This document shows, piece after piece, positions 37,530 through 45,984 of a stretch of DNA of 64,000 nt. The notes below the pieces were generated by a model, which saw only the letters and a program-made list of their open reading frames with translations, did not search any database and was not told where the DNA came from. The first letter of the stretch is position 1. Each line of letters opens with the position of its first letter. The position numbers were made by a program, and so were the translations under genes. Origin of the DNA: Saccharomonospora azurea NA-128 (GTDB lineage Bacteria > Actinomycetota > Actinomycetes > Mycobacteriales > Pseudonocardiaceae); assembly GCF_000231055.2 (NCBI RefSeq), contig NZ_CM001466.1, forward strand, positions 1,706,898-1,770,897, given 5' to 3'.

Positions 37530-38697
37530 CCGACTCGCGGGCCTCCTCCGCCTCCCGCAGCTCGCGGGAACGCTGTCGACGTGCCCGCTCCCGCCTGCTG
37601 TAGGCGGCACGGTACACCGCTTCCTCGCTTTCCAGGCTCGACCCCAGCGCGCCCGCGAACGTCCCCATGGACGCCGCCAACCACGACAGCGTCAGGTAGT
37701 CGCCGATGCCCACGGGATGCCCCAGCGAACTCGCCAGATACCCGCTCTCGATGACTGTGAACGCACCGGCGAACGTCACCGCGAACAGCACCAGATACGC
37801 CGACGTGACGCCGAAGGTCAACGACAGCACCGAGGCCGTGTTGTAGAGCCGCGCCTTCGTCTTCGACGTGGGCGAACGCTCCCACAAGCGGTTGTAGACG
37901 ATGAGCCACGCGACCATCGCGCCCACGGCGAGCATGCTGATGAGGAGGAGGCGGCGGTTGCTCAACGCGTCGGCCAAGGTCCAGATACTGCTGTAGAAGA
38001 TGCCGAATGCCGCGGCGGCGAACCCGGCGGCGAGCGCCGTGGACAACTCGGGCACCAGACGCCACGGCTTGTTGTCCCGGATCATGCCCGCGAGCAGCCG
38101 GAGCCGTCCGCGCCAGCCCACCAGGGCGAGGCTCTCCTCGATCTCGGCATCGGGGTTGTCGACCCAGGTGACCGGTGCCCACTTCCCGCCCGCGCGATGG
38201 CGCTCCCGGCCGGCTTTCCCGCCGACGAGGCCGTGACCGAGTTCACCGGCGAGGTAGAGCAGGGTGTCCCGGAACCGTCGGCGGAGTCCGACGACGCCGA
38301 GCGCGGGCAACGAGGCGAGCGCGATGCCGTGGCACACGCTGATGTCCGCCACGACCGGCGTGCTGCTCAACTGTCGAGGCAGGTCCGTGACACACACGAT
38401 GAGGTCCCACCCCAGCCGCGGCCGTAGCTCCCGCGCGAGGAGCACGAGCGGTACGCGGCCGTCGTCGTCGAGGCGCAGCGGCCCCGTCTCCAGCCGCACC
38501 TCCCAGCGCACCTGGTCACTCACGCGCTCGGACAGGTCGCGCTCCAGGTCGTCGACGAGCCAGCGAGCCGTCTCGGTCGGCAGCCCGGGGTCGCACATCA
38601 ACCCCAGGACCACGGTCGGGAACTTCTCGTCGACCTTGCTTTCCGGTGGTTCGGACGGCGGGCAGGTGTCGGGACGGTCCTTTCCGGTCTCACTCAC
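37519..38697 (-). CDS. Conserved membrane protein of unknown function
   Basis: Encodes 392 residues. The first 200 residues are soluble (PTVVLGLMCDPGLPTETARW, WDLIVCVTDLPRQLSS, HGIALASLPALG), followed by four to five hydrophobic segments from about residue 215 (LSTALAAGFAAAAFGIFY and onward) and a highly charged tail of Arg and Glu. GELGHGL might suggest a metal site, but no full motif is present. It starts with GTG 38697, 9 bases after the MFS stop, so it belongs to the TetR-linked operon. A link to transport is inferred from position only. Confidence 0.7.
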   Translation of the reverse strand: MSETGKDRPDTCPPSEPPESKVDEKFPTVVLGLMCDPGLPTETARWLVDDLERDLSERVSDQVRWEVRLETGPLRLDDDGRVPLVLLARELRPRLGWDLIVCVTDLPRQLSSTPVVADISVCHGIALASLPALGVVGLRRRFRDTLLYLAGELGHGLVGGKAGRERHRAGGKWAPVTWVDNPDAEIEESLALVGWRGRLRLLAGMIRDNKPWRLVPELSTALAAGFAAAAFGIFYSSIWTLADALSNRRLLLISMLAVGAMVAWLIVYNRLWERSPTSKTKARLYNTASVLSLTFGVTSAYLVLFAVTFAGAFTVIESGYLASSLGHPVGIGDYLTLSWLAASMGTFAGALGSSLESEEAVYRAAYSRRERARRQRSRELREAEEARESDGE

Positions 38698-38706
38698 CCA
38701 GGTCGG

Positions 38707-40113
38707 CTACCCAGGCTGATCACTGGCTACGCCCGATGGCGACGTCCCGACACGCGGGATCTCACCGGAGCGCGGAAGCAGGAGGGCGGCGACCGCTGTC
38801 GTCGCGGACACGAGCGCCAGGGCCAGGAACGCGAGTCCGTACGTGTCGGCGAGGGCGTCCGCGTCCCGGCTCCCGGCGTCGGGCCGCACCACCGTGACGA
38901 GGACAGCCAGCCCCACCGCCGCACCGACCTGCTTAGCCGTGTTGAGCAGGCCCGACGCCGCACCCGCGTCCCGCGGGTCGACCCCGCTCGTCGCGAGAAC
39001 GGTGGCCGGTGTGTTCAGCAGTCCACCCCCGAGTGCGATGAGGATCGCGGGGCCGAGGAAGCCCGCCGGATATCCGGTGTCGGCGGTGAGCCCGCTCTGC
39101 CAGACGAATCCCGCGGCGGCGACGACGGCACCGGCCACCACCAGCGTGCGGTGTGCGACGGCGCGCATCAGCCGTGGCGTGAGCCAGACACCCACGACGA
39201 TCGTGAGCACCGTGTGCGGCAGGAAGCCGAAGCCCGTGGCCAGCGGGCCGAGACCGAGCACGCCCTGCATCGCGAACGTCAGGAAGTACCACATCGGGTT
39301 CAGGCAGGCCCCCGCCAGCAGCAGGACCACGTTGCCCCTGGCGACCGAGCGAATCCGGAACAGGCTTGGTGGTAGCAGGGGAACCGGCGCCCACCGCCAC
39401 TCGACGACCACGAACGCGGCGAACACCGCTGCGGCCAGGATCAGCGCAGCCCAGGTCGTGGGCGCGCGCCAACCGTGAGTGCCGGCCGTGACGACGCCGA
39501 ACGTGAGGGACACCAGCCCGACGGTGGCGAGCACGGCCCCGGGCAGATCGACGGAGCGTCGCCGCGTCACGCCGTCGGTGCCGGGTGCCCGCACGGCCAG
39601 CAGCCCGGCCACCACCGCGAGCGGAACGTTGACGAACAGGACCCATCGCCAGGTCAGGTACTCGGTGATCACGCCGCCCAGGAGGTTGCCCAGGGTGCCG
39701 CCCGTGAGGCCGACGGCGGTCCAGACCGCGAGCGCGCGGTGACGGCGAGTCCCCTCGGGCACGGTCGTCGTGAGCAACGTCATCGTGGCGGGGGCGAGCA
39801 ACGCCGCGCCCAGCCCCTGACCGGCACGGGCGACGATCAGCGTCGCGGCGTCGGTCGCCGTGCCCCCGAGCAGGCTCGCGCCCGCGACGAGCGCGAGGCC
39901 CGTGAGCAGGACCCGGCGCACTCCGACGAGGTCGGCCAGGCGACCGCCCACCAGCAGCAACCCCGCGAACAGCAGGACGTAGGCGTTGACCACCCACTGC
40001 GTGCCGGCCGGACCGAGGTTCAGTGCCGCGTCCATCGAGGGCAGGGCCACGTTGACGATCGAGACGTCGAGCACCACAAGGAACTGCCCCACGCACGCCA
40101 GCAGGACGAGCAT
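38707..40113 (-). CDS. MFS drug exporter, 14-TM DHA2 (EmrB/QacA) family
   Basis: Encodes 468 residues with about 14 hydrophobic segments. The N-terminus holds the family motif LDVSIVNVALPSM (motif D1); GRLADLVGVRRVLLTG is motif A, and NVPLAVVAGLLAVRAP follows the sixth helix. Exports hydrophobic drugs or metabolites with protons. The ATG at 40113 has GGGGTCGCCG before it. It is divergent from a TetR gene; the 61-base spacer carries a palindromic operator over a TATCAT-type -10, so it is almost certainly repressed by that TetR. It heads a three-gene operon. Confidence 0.92.
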   Translation of the reverse strand: MLVLLACVGQFLVVLDVSIVNVALPSMDAALNLGPAGTQWVVNAYVLLFAGLLLVGGRLADLVGVRRVLLTGLALVAGASLLGGTATDAATLIVARAGQGLGAALLAPATMTLLTTTVPEGTRRHRALAVWTAVGLTGGTLGNLLGGVITEYLTWRWVLFVNVPLAVVAGLLAVRAPGTDGVTRRRSVDLPGAVLATVGLVSLTFGVVTAGTHGWRAPTTWAALILAAAVFAAFVVVEWRWAPVPLLPPSLFRIRSVARGNVVLLLAGACLNPMWYFLTFAMQGVLGLGPLATGFGFLPHTVLTIVVGVWLTPRLMRAVAHRTLVVAGAVVAAAGFVWQSGLTADTGYPAGFLGPAILIALGGGLLNTPATVLATSGVDPRDAGAASGLLNTAKQVGAAVGLAVLVTVVRPDAGSRDADALADTYGLAFLALALVSATTAVAALLLPRSGEIPRVGTSPSGVASDQPG

Positions 40114-40128
40114 CGGCGACCCCGTTCA

Positions 40129-40160
40129 TGATACAGCAGTATCAGATACACTTGTACCAT
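40129..40160. promoter_or_regulatory. TetR operator and divergent promoters
   Basis: A perfect inverted repeat TGATAC-agca-GTATCA (40129-40144) is followed by a second palindrome TACA-ct-TGTA (40147-40156). The first covers TATCAT, a -10 for the MFS gene on the minus strand; the second abuts TACCAT (40155-40160), a -10 for the TetR gene. One repressor could close both promoters. Confidence 0.75.
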
Positions 40161-40174
40161 AAAAAGGGAGTGCG

Positions 40175-40855
40175 ATGCCCAAGCGAGTCGACCACGCTGA
40201 ACGCCGAGCCCGGATCATCGACGCCCTCCTCCGCGTTGCCGGCCGTGAGGGGCTGGCCGCCGTGACGATGCGCGCGGTCGCCGCCGAGGCGGGCGTGTCA
40301 CTGCGCCTCGTCCAGTACTATTTCGACACGAAGGCCGACCTGCTGCACGCGGTGCTGGAGGACCTCGAACGACGCAGTCACGAGCGCTGGAACGCCCGGC
40401 TGACCGCGCTTCCCTCCGCCCCGTCGACCCGCGACCACGTTGAGCAGTTCCTCGCCGAAGCCCTCCCGACCGACGAGCCCAGCCGCGTGTTCCACCTGGT
40501 GTGGACCTCCTACGCGGTCCTCGCGATGACTGACCCCGAGCTCGCGCGTCTCCCGTTCGTCGCGGGCCCCGACCGGCTGGAGCGGCACCTCACCGAGACA
40601 CTGCGCACGGCACAGCAGCGGGGAGAGCTCGTCGCCGACACCGATCCGGCGATCGAGGCCGCCCGCCTGGTGACGCTCACGCACGGGCTCGGCACGAGCC
40701 TGCTCGTCGGGCAGCGCAGTGAGCAGGAGGCGACGGCGGTCCTGCACTACCACCTCGACCGCGTGCTGCCGCGTGTGGAGCGTGCGGATCAGCCCGCGAG
40801 GCAGGCGAGCGGGATGCCGGTGCCCTCCACGGGGTCGGCGTCCGGCGAGGTCTGA
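40175..40855 (+). CDS. TetR/AcrR-family repressor
   Basis: Encodes 226 residues. HTH: RARIIDALLRVAGREGLAAVTM, RAVAAEAGVSLRLVQYYFDTKADLL. The C-terminal ligand domain is of the TetR_C_6 type seen in BetI-like repressors (VWTSYAVLAMTDPELARLPF). AAGGGAG precedes the ATG by 4 bases. It probably represses itself and the divergent MFS operon. The last 67 bases overlap the 3' end of the opposing kinase gene, so the C-terminal tail is antisense to the kinase's CBM end. Confidence 0.93.
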   Translation: MPKRVDHAERRARIIDALLRVAGREGLAAVTMRAVAAEAGVSLRLVQYYFDTKADLLHAVLEDLERRSHERWNARLTALPSAPSTRDHVEQFLAEALPTDEPSRVFHLVWTSYAVLAMTDPELARLPFVAGPDRLERHLTETLRTAQQRGELVADTDPAIEAARLVTLTHGLGTSLLVGQRSEQEATAVLHYHLDRVLPRVERADQPARQASGMPVPSTGSASGEV

Positions 40856-42126
40856 GCCACGAAACCGAACACCGCGGTCTCCCCCTCACGCACCGCGGCG
40901 TTCCATCCCGCGTCGCGCACGCGCAACTCGTCGCCCTCCCGAGCGGCGGTGCCGTTCCAGACGTCGGTGACCTCGTGACCGCGCGGCAGCGACCAGCGCG
41001 TCGTCCACCCGACCACGCCGCCGCTACCCGGCCGGACGACGACCTCGCCCTCGTACCCACCGGCCCAGCGGCGGAGCACCCGCAGCTCCGCCACGCAGCC
41101 GGAAGGCGCGGGAAGCGCGACCGCACCACTGCGCGTCCGGTCGGCCCCGAGCGCCGAGCCCAACATCACGCCCAGCATGCCGAGCATGCCCACCGCCACG
41201 AGCACGGCCGCGACGAGTCCGGTGGCCGCGACACGTCGCGATGCGCGCTTCGCCACCCCGCCGGGAAGCGGACGCGTGCCCGCCGTCGGACTCGGCACGG
41301 TCGCGGGCTGCCCCGTGGCCACGGCGTTGAGCAGGTGGTGGACCTGTCGCATGCTCGGACGCTCGGCCGGCTCCCGGCGCAGCATCGCCAGCAGCGGGTC
41401 GCCCAACGGCCCGGCCCGTCGCAGCGGCTCGGGTGCCGCGTGCGCGATGCGCACGAGCAAGGCGATCGTGTTTCCCCTGGCCCCGAACGGGGGAATACCT
41501 TCGACCGCAAGGCACAACGTCGCACCGAGCGAGAAGACGTCCGACGCCGCCTCACCGCGGCCGCCGTCGGCGACCTCCGGTGACAGGTAGGCAGGTGTTC
41601 CGGCGATGAGGCCCCGATCGGCGACCGGCCCCACACCCTCGGCCCGCGAGATGCCGAAATCGGCGATCTTGGCGATCCCGTCGTCGGTGACGAGCACGTT
41701 GCCGGGCTTGACGTCGCAGTGCACGATGCCCTCCGCATGCGCCGCCGCGAGCGCCGAGGCCACCTGTGCCCCGATCGCGGCGACCGCGCGGGGAGGCAGC
41801 GGCCCCCGGTCGGCGACGAGTGCGGCCAGACTCCGCGAAGGAAGGAACTCCATGACGAGGAAGGGCGTGTCCTGGTCGACGACCACGTCGTGCACGGTGA
41901 CCGCGTGGGGATGGCGCAACCGGGCCGCGACGCGGCCTTCTCGCAGAGCGCGCGCCAGCACGGTCTCGGGCTTCCCGTCACCCGCCACGTCGGCGCGCAG
42001 CTGCTTGACGGCGACCACCCGATCGAGGCGCTCGTCGTGGGCCCGCCACACGACACCCATGCCGCCGCGGCCCACTCGATCCTGCAGTCGGTACCGCCCG
42101 GCGACCAGGTCACCCTCGCCGCTCAC
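40789..42126 (-). CDS. Transmembrane Ser/Thr protein kinase with extracellular CBM2-like domain
   Basis: Encodes 445 residues. Kinase domain 10-275: glycine loop GRGGMGVVW (19-27), Lys41 in VAVK, HCDVKPGN (136-143), DFG 156-158, GTPAYLSPE. The HRD Arg is Cys137, so this is a non-RD kinase. One membrane helix at about 300-325 (VAATGLVAAVLVAVGMLGML). The external 100 residues begin and end with Cys (GCVAELRVLRRWAGGYEGE ... IPLACLAG) and keep the spaced Trp residues of a family-2 carbohydrate-binding module: GWTTRWSL, DVWNG, AGWNAAV, FGF. It likely senses a polysaccharide or wall glycan and phosphorylates Ser/Thr inside. It is divergent from the MEDS-ATPase gene. Confidence 0.9.
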   Translation of the reverse strand: MSGEGDLVAGRYRLQDRVGRGGMGVVWRAHDERLDRVVAVKQLRADVAGDGKPETVLARALREGRVAARLRHPHAVTVHDVVVDQDTPFLVMEFLPSRSLAALVADRGPLPPRAVAAIGAQVASALAAAHAEGIVHCDVKPGNVLVTDDGIAKIADFGISRAEGVGPVADRGLIAGTPAYLSPEVADGGRGEAASDVFSLGATLCLAVEGIPPFGARGNTIALLVRIAHAAPEPLRRAGPLGDPLLAMLRREPAERPSMRQVHHLLNAVATGQPATVPSPTAGTRPLPGGVAKRASRRVAATGLVAAVLVAVGMLGMLGVMLGSALGADRTRSGAVALPAPSGCVAELRVLRRWAGGYEGEVVVRPGSGGVVGWTTRWSLPRGHEVTDVWNGTAAREGDELRVRDAGWNAAVREGETAVFGFVAQTSPDADPVEGTGIPLACLAG

Positions 42127-42330
42127 GACGTCCCTCCCCTACCCCGCTACCCCAGCTCCCACCTCGGACGACTCGACCAATCGTAAGCTGAATCACACCA
42201 TTCGGCGCGCCGTTCATCGCCGTGGTCCCGCAGTGGCCCCCACCGATCGCGGCACGACCCCAGGCCGATCCACAGTGGGCCAGGACAGACCTCGACGGCA
42301 ACGCCGGTGGCCGCACCCGGGGGACGCGCC

Positions 42331-42336
42331 TATGAT
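42331..42336 (+). promoter_or_regulatory. -10 hexamer TATGAT before the MEDS-ATPase gene
   Basis: TATGAT lies 30 bases before ATG 42367 and fits a short leader; it also argues against starts further upstream. Confidence 0.5.
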
Positions 42337-42366
42337 GCGCCGTGTGCGGAGCGGGATCCCGCCGGG

Positions 42367-43332
42367 ATGAGGTCGAACGTGCCAGGAGAACCACACGGTC
42401 ACCTTCACCAAGCAGCGGTTCATCGCTCCGACGACGAGTTCCTGTCGACGGTGCTGCCGTTCGTCCAGCAGGGCATCGAGGCCGGACAGCCCCTCCTCGC
42501 CTGCCTACCGCCACGCAAGGCGGCGTTGCTCCGCGACGCGTCACCGGACGCCGGAGGGATCACCTTCCTCGACCAGGCGGACGTCTACGCCAACCCGGCG
42601 ACGGCGGTGAAGCAGTGCCGGGAGCAGCTGGGCCACCTTCGCGCCCAGGGAGCGGCGCAGGTCCGCTTCGTCGGCGAACTCGTCGACCCCGGCCGGACCA
42701 CGCCCTGGGGGCCGTGGGCCCGCTACGAGGCCGCGGTCAACCACCTCTACGAGGGCTTGCCGCTGTGGTCCCTGTGCACCTACGACGCCCGGACCACACC
42801 CCGCCCGGTGCTCGACGACGTGGTCCGCACCCATCCGTGGCTGGCACTGCCCGGAGGACGGCACGCACCCAGCGCCGCGTTCGCCGAGCCGCTCACGTTC
42901 CTGGAGACGCACGCGTTCGACCCGGCCGAGGGGGACCTGCCGTCCCACACTCCGACACTCGCGCTGCAGGGGCCGTACCCGGAACAGGCCCGCGCGGCGG
43001 CGAACCGCGTCAGTGAACTCGCAGGCCTCGACAGGATGCGAACCGGCGAGTTCGTGCTCGCCGTCAGCGAGTCGGTGACCAACGCCCTGCACCACGGCAA
43101 GGCGCCGATGTGGCTGCACCTGTGGTCGGAGCCCGGCCGCGCGGTGGCCACCGTCACCGACGCCGGTGGCGGCCCGACCGACCCGTTCGCGGGGCTGACT
43201 CCCGCGCCGCGGCACCCCGCCGACGGCGGGATGGGGCTGTGGATCGTGCACCAGGTGTGCGACTACGTGGCCATGCACCGGCACGACGACGGCTACAGCA
43301 TCGTCCTCGTCTGCGGCGACCGCACCACCTGA
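42367..43332 (+). CDS. MEDS-domain / anti-sigma-type histidine-kinase-like ATPase
   Basis: Encodes 321 residues. Residues 15-170 are a MEDS (DcmR-like sensory) domain (FLSTVLPFVQQGIEAGQPLLA, WGPWARYEAAVNHLYEGLPLW, CTYD). Residues 190-320 are a GHKL ATPase: ESVTNALHHGKAP (N box), VTDAGGGPTDPF (G1), DGGMGLWIVHQVCDYV (G2). There is no phospho-acceptor His domain, so it resembles RsbW/anti-sigma regulators fused to a sensor. It may control a sigma factor or anti-sigma antagonist encoded elsewhere. ATG 42367 is chosen from the promoter position. Confidence 0.88.
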   Translation: MRSNVPGEPHGHLHQAAVHRSDDEFLSTVLPFVQQGIEAGQPLLACLPPRKAALLRDASPDAGGITFLDQADVYANPATAVKQCREQLGHLRAQGAAQVRFVGELVDPGRTTPWGPWARYEAAVNHLYEGLPLWSLCTYDARTTPRPVLDDVVRTHPWLALPGGRHAPSAAFAEPLTFLETHAFDPAEGDLPSHTPTLALQGPYPEQARAAANRVSELAGLDRMRTGEFVLAVSESVTNALHHGKAPMWLHLWSEPGRAVATVTDAGGGPTDPFAGLTPAPRHPADGGMGLWIVHQVCDYVAMHRHDDGYSIVLVCGDRTT

Positions 43333-43377
43333 GCGAGTCCGATCGGACCCTGCACAGTAGACGCGCGCGCCCGGGTC

Positions 43378-44025
43378 TCAGTCGGCGACCTCCTCGGCCA
43401 GACCGGCGTCCAGACTCACCCGCACGAGCCCCGCGGAGAACCGCGCGAGGTCCTCATCACTCACGAGGGCGGCCAGCGCCTCGGCGTCTCCGGGCAGACC
43501 GACCCGTTCGGCGCCTTTCCTCGCCTTGCCGTCGAGATACGGCCGAACCCACGGCCACACGGCCTGTACCTCGCGGCAGAAGATGTCGGCACCCACGGCT
43601 CCGATGCCGGGCACGTCCCGCAGCAGCGTGCGCAACGTCGAGACGTCTCCATCGGCTCGCCTCGCCATCCGGCGCAGGTCCGAGCGGTATTCGTCGTCGA
43701 TCGACTGTGCGCCCTTGCCCAGGGTGGTGGCCGTGCTCTCGTCGTAACGCACGTAGTGGCCGCGCCCGAGCGCGTCCACCCGGTCCTGCCACGACGCGTC
43801 GAGCATGCCGCGCGGCGTCCGGCAGCCTGCGGCGAAGAGCTCCCGCGCCGCCGCGACCGCGATGTCGGCCTTGATCCGAGCCGACAGCAGCACCGACAGG
43901 ACCAGCAGCCGGTACAGCGCCGACGGTGTGTCGGTGAGCGTGATCCCCGCCTCGTCGGCGTAGGTCCGACCGGCCACCCGCAGCAGCCGCGTCGCCGTCC
44001 GAGCCTGGCGCGCATCCGTAGTCAC
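43378..44025 (-). CDS. HhH endonuclease III-like protein
   Basis: Encodes 215 residues. Helix-hairpin-helix LLRDVPGIGAVGADIFCRE is at about residues 145-165, preceded by the all-helical EndoIII-like core (SALYRLLVLSVLLSARIKAD). The C-terminal Cys cluster for a 4Fe-4S site, seen in Nth, is missing. It may be a DNA repair glycosylase/lyase or an uncharacterised actinobacterial relative. GTG 44025 is used; GTG 44058 is possible. It is convergent with the MEDS gene and divergent from fadD. Confidence 0.75.
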   Translation of the reverse strand: MTTDARQARTATRLLRVAGRTYADEAGITLTDTPSALYRLLVLSVLLSARIKADIAVAAARELFAAGCRTPRGMLDASWQDRVDALGRGHYVRYDESTATTLGKGAQSIDDEYRSDLRRMARRADGDVSTLRTLLRDVPGIGAVGADIFCREVQAVWPWVRPYLDGKARKGAERVGLPGDAEALAALVSDEDLARFSAGLVRVSLDAGLAEEVAD

Positions 44026-44139
44026 GGTCCAGCAGTACCCGCCGACCCCGAGCGACACGGCCAGGTCGTGATCACCCCTCCCGAAAAGTGATGCGCATTA
44101 CATAAGCTGGTCCGTTCACGGAGAATGAGGAGGACAGCG

Positions 44140-45972
44140 TTGACCACTCAGCAATCCGTCGCGGCCCAGGTGGAGGGCCAGACCATCGCCAAGCTTCTTC
44201 GTCGCAACGCCGCCGAGTTCGGCGACCTGCCCGCGTTGACGTCCCTGGACGACCCCGACGCCACCACGTTGACCTGGGCGCAGGTGCGCGACGAGGTCGC
44301 CGCGGTCGCCCGGGGACTGGCCGACCTCGGCCTTCGTGCGGGACAACGACTCATGATCATGTCGGCGAGCCGTCCCGAGCACATCGTCACCGACCTCGCC
44401 GCCGCCAACCTCGGCGCGATCCCGTGCACGGCCTACTCGACCCTGAGCAGTGAGCAGCTCCGTTACGTCGTCGACCACAGCTCCGCGCCGATCGCCGTCA
44501 TCGCCGGCTCCGACGAGCTCGCCCGGTGGCGGCCGGTCCTGGACGACCTGCCGAGCGTGCGGCAGGTCGTCGTGTTCGACGCCGATGCCGTACCCGACGG
44601 CGACGCACGCTTCCTCCCGTACACCGCACTGCGTGACCGCGGGGCCGCACTGCACCGGTCCTCGCCGCAGACCTTCGAGGCCCTCACCGACGCCGTCAAA
44701 CCCGACGATCCGCTGTCGATGATCTACACGTCGGGCACCACGGGCGTGCCCAAGGGTGTGGTGCTGTCGCACCGCAACGCCATCCACGAGGCGATCGCCC
44801 TGCACACCCTGCACGAGGCGCCGCCGCACCTGTCGAACATCTCCTACCTCCCGCTCGCGCACATCGCCGAGCGCGAGTTGTCCCTCTACATGCCGGTCGT
44901 CCGGGCCGGGCACGTGCACACGCTCGCCGACCCGGCCGGGATCGCGGGAGCGCTCGCCCGCGTCCGTCCGCAGGGATTCTTCGGTGTCCCGCGCGTGTGG
45001 GAGAAGATGGTCGCCGGACTCAAGACCATGCTCGCCGGCGTGCCCGAGGACCGGCGGGAGGCCCTGCTCGCCGCCAGCAGCCTCCTCCAGGAGGGGTACC
45101 GGCTGCGCAGCGCGGGCGCGGACGTACCGCCCGACCTGGCCGACCGCATCGCCGAGACCGATCGCACCGTGCTCGCGCCCATCCGCGCCATGCTCGGTCT
45201 CGACCACCTCGCGTTCGCGTCCAGCGGCGCGGCCGCACTCCCGCTGGAAGTGCTGTACTTCGCCGCGGGGCTCGGCGTCGAGGTGCACGAGGTGTGGGGC
45301 CTGTCGGAGACCACCGGCGCCGCGACGAGCAACCACGCGAAGGCCTTCAAGGCCGGTACCGTCGGCAAGCCCGTCGCCGACGTGGAGGTCGCGGTGGCCG
45401 ACGACGGCGAGCTGCTCGTGCGGGGGCCGATCGTGTTCCTCGGCTACCTCCAGGCGGACGGCACCATCACCCCGGCCACGGACGCCGACGGCTGGTTCGC
45501 CACCGGCGACATCGGCACGGTGGACGACGAGGGGTTCGTCACGATCACCGACCGCAAGAAGGAACTCATCGTCACCGCGGGTGGCAAGAACATCGCACCC
45601 ACCAGGATCGAGGGCCTGCTCAAGGAGCACCCGCTGATCGGACAGGCGATCGCGATCGGGGACGACCGGCCGTACGTCACCGCACTCGTGGTGCTCGACG
45701 ACGAGATGGCCCCCGCGTGGGCGGCCACCCGGGGGATCGAGGCGAACGACCTGGAGGAACTCGGCGCTCACCCCGCCGTGCGAGCCGAGATCGACCGGGC
45801 CGTGGAAGCGGCGAACGAGCGGCTGGCCAGAGTGGAACAGGTGAAGCGCTACCACGTGCTGACCCGGCCCTGGACACCCGAGAGCGGTGAGGTGACACCG
45901 ACGTTGAAGCTCAAGCGCCGAGTGATCACCAGCCGCCACGACGCGGACATCGCCGCGTTGTACACGCCCTGA
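44140..45972 (+). CDS. fadD: Long-chain fatty-acid-CoA ligase (AMP-binding)
   Basis: Encodes 610 residues. AMP-binding motifs: SMIYTSGTTGVPKGVVLSHRN (P-loop), FASSGAAALPLEVL, GVEVHEVWGLSETTGA, DGWFATGDIGTVDDEGFVTI and DRKKELIVTAGGKNIAP with the catalytic Lys region. The length and TSGTTG pattern match the FadD15/FACS type of actinobacteria. It activates fatty acids to acyl-CoA via acyl-AMP. TTG 44140 is chosen because AGGAGGA ends 5 bases upstream; ATG 44125 would leave only one base after GGAGA. It is convergent with the SDR gene, 12 bases apart. Confidence 0.92.
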   Translation: MTTQQSVAAQVEGQTIAKLLRRNAAEFGDLPALTSLDDPDATTLTWAQVRDEVAAVARGLADLGLRAGQRLMIMSASRPEHIVTDLAAANLGAIPCTAYSTLSSEQLRYVVDHSSAPIAVIAGSDELARWRPVLDDLPSVRQVVVFDADAVPDGDARFLPYTALRDRGAALHRSSPQTFEALTDAVKPDDPLSMIYTSGTTGVPKGVVLSHRNAIHEAIALHTLHEAPPHLSNISYLPLAHIAERELSLYMPVVRAGHVHTLADPAGIAGALARVRPQGFFGVPRVWEKMVAGLKTMLAGVPEDRREALLAASSLLQEGYRLRSAGADVPPDLADRIAETDRTVLAPIRAMLGLDHLAFASSGAAALPLEVLYFAAGLGVEVHEVWGLSETTGAATSNHAKAFKAGTVGKPVADVEVAVADDGELLVRGPIVFLGYLQADGTITPATDADGWFATGDIGTVDDEGFVTITDRKKELIVTAGGKNIAPTRIEGLLKEHPLIGQAIAIGDDRPYVTALVVLDDEMAPAWAATRGIEANDLEELGAHPAVRAEIDRAVEAANERLARVEQVKRYHVLTRPWTPESGEVTPTLKLKRRVITSRHDADIAALYTP

Positions 45973-45984
45973 GCCGACTCCCCC

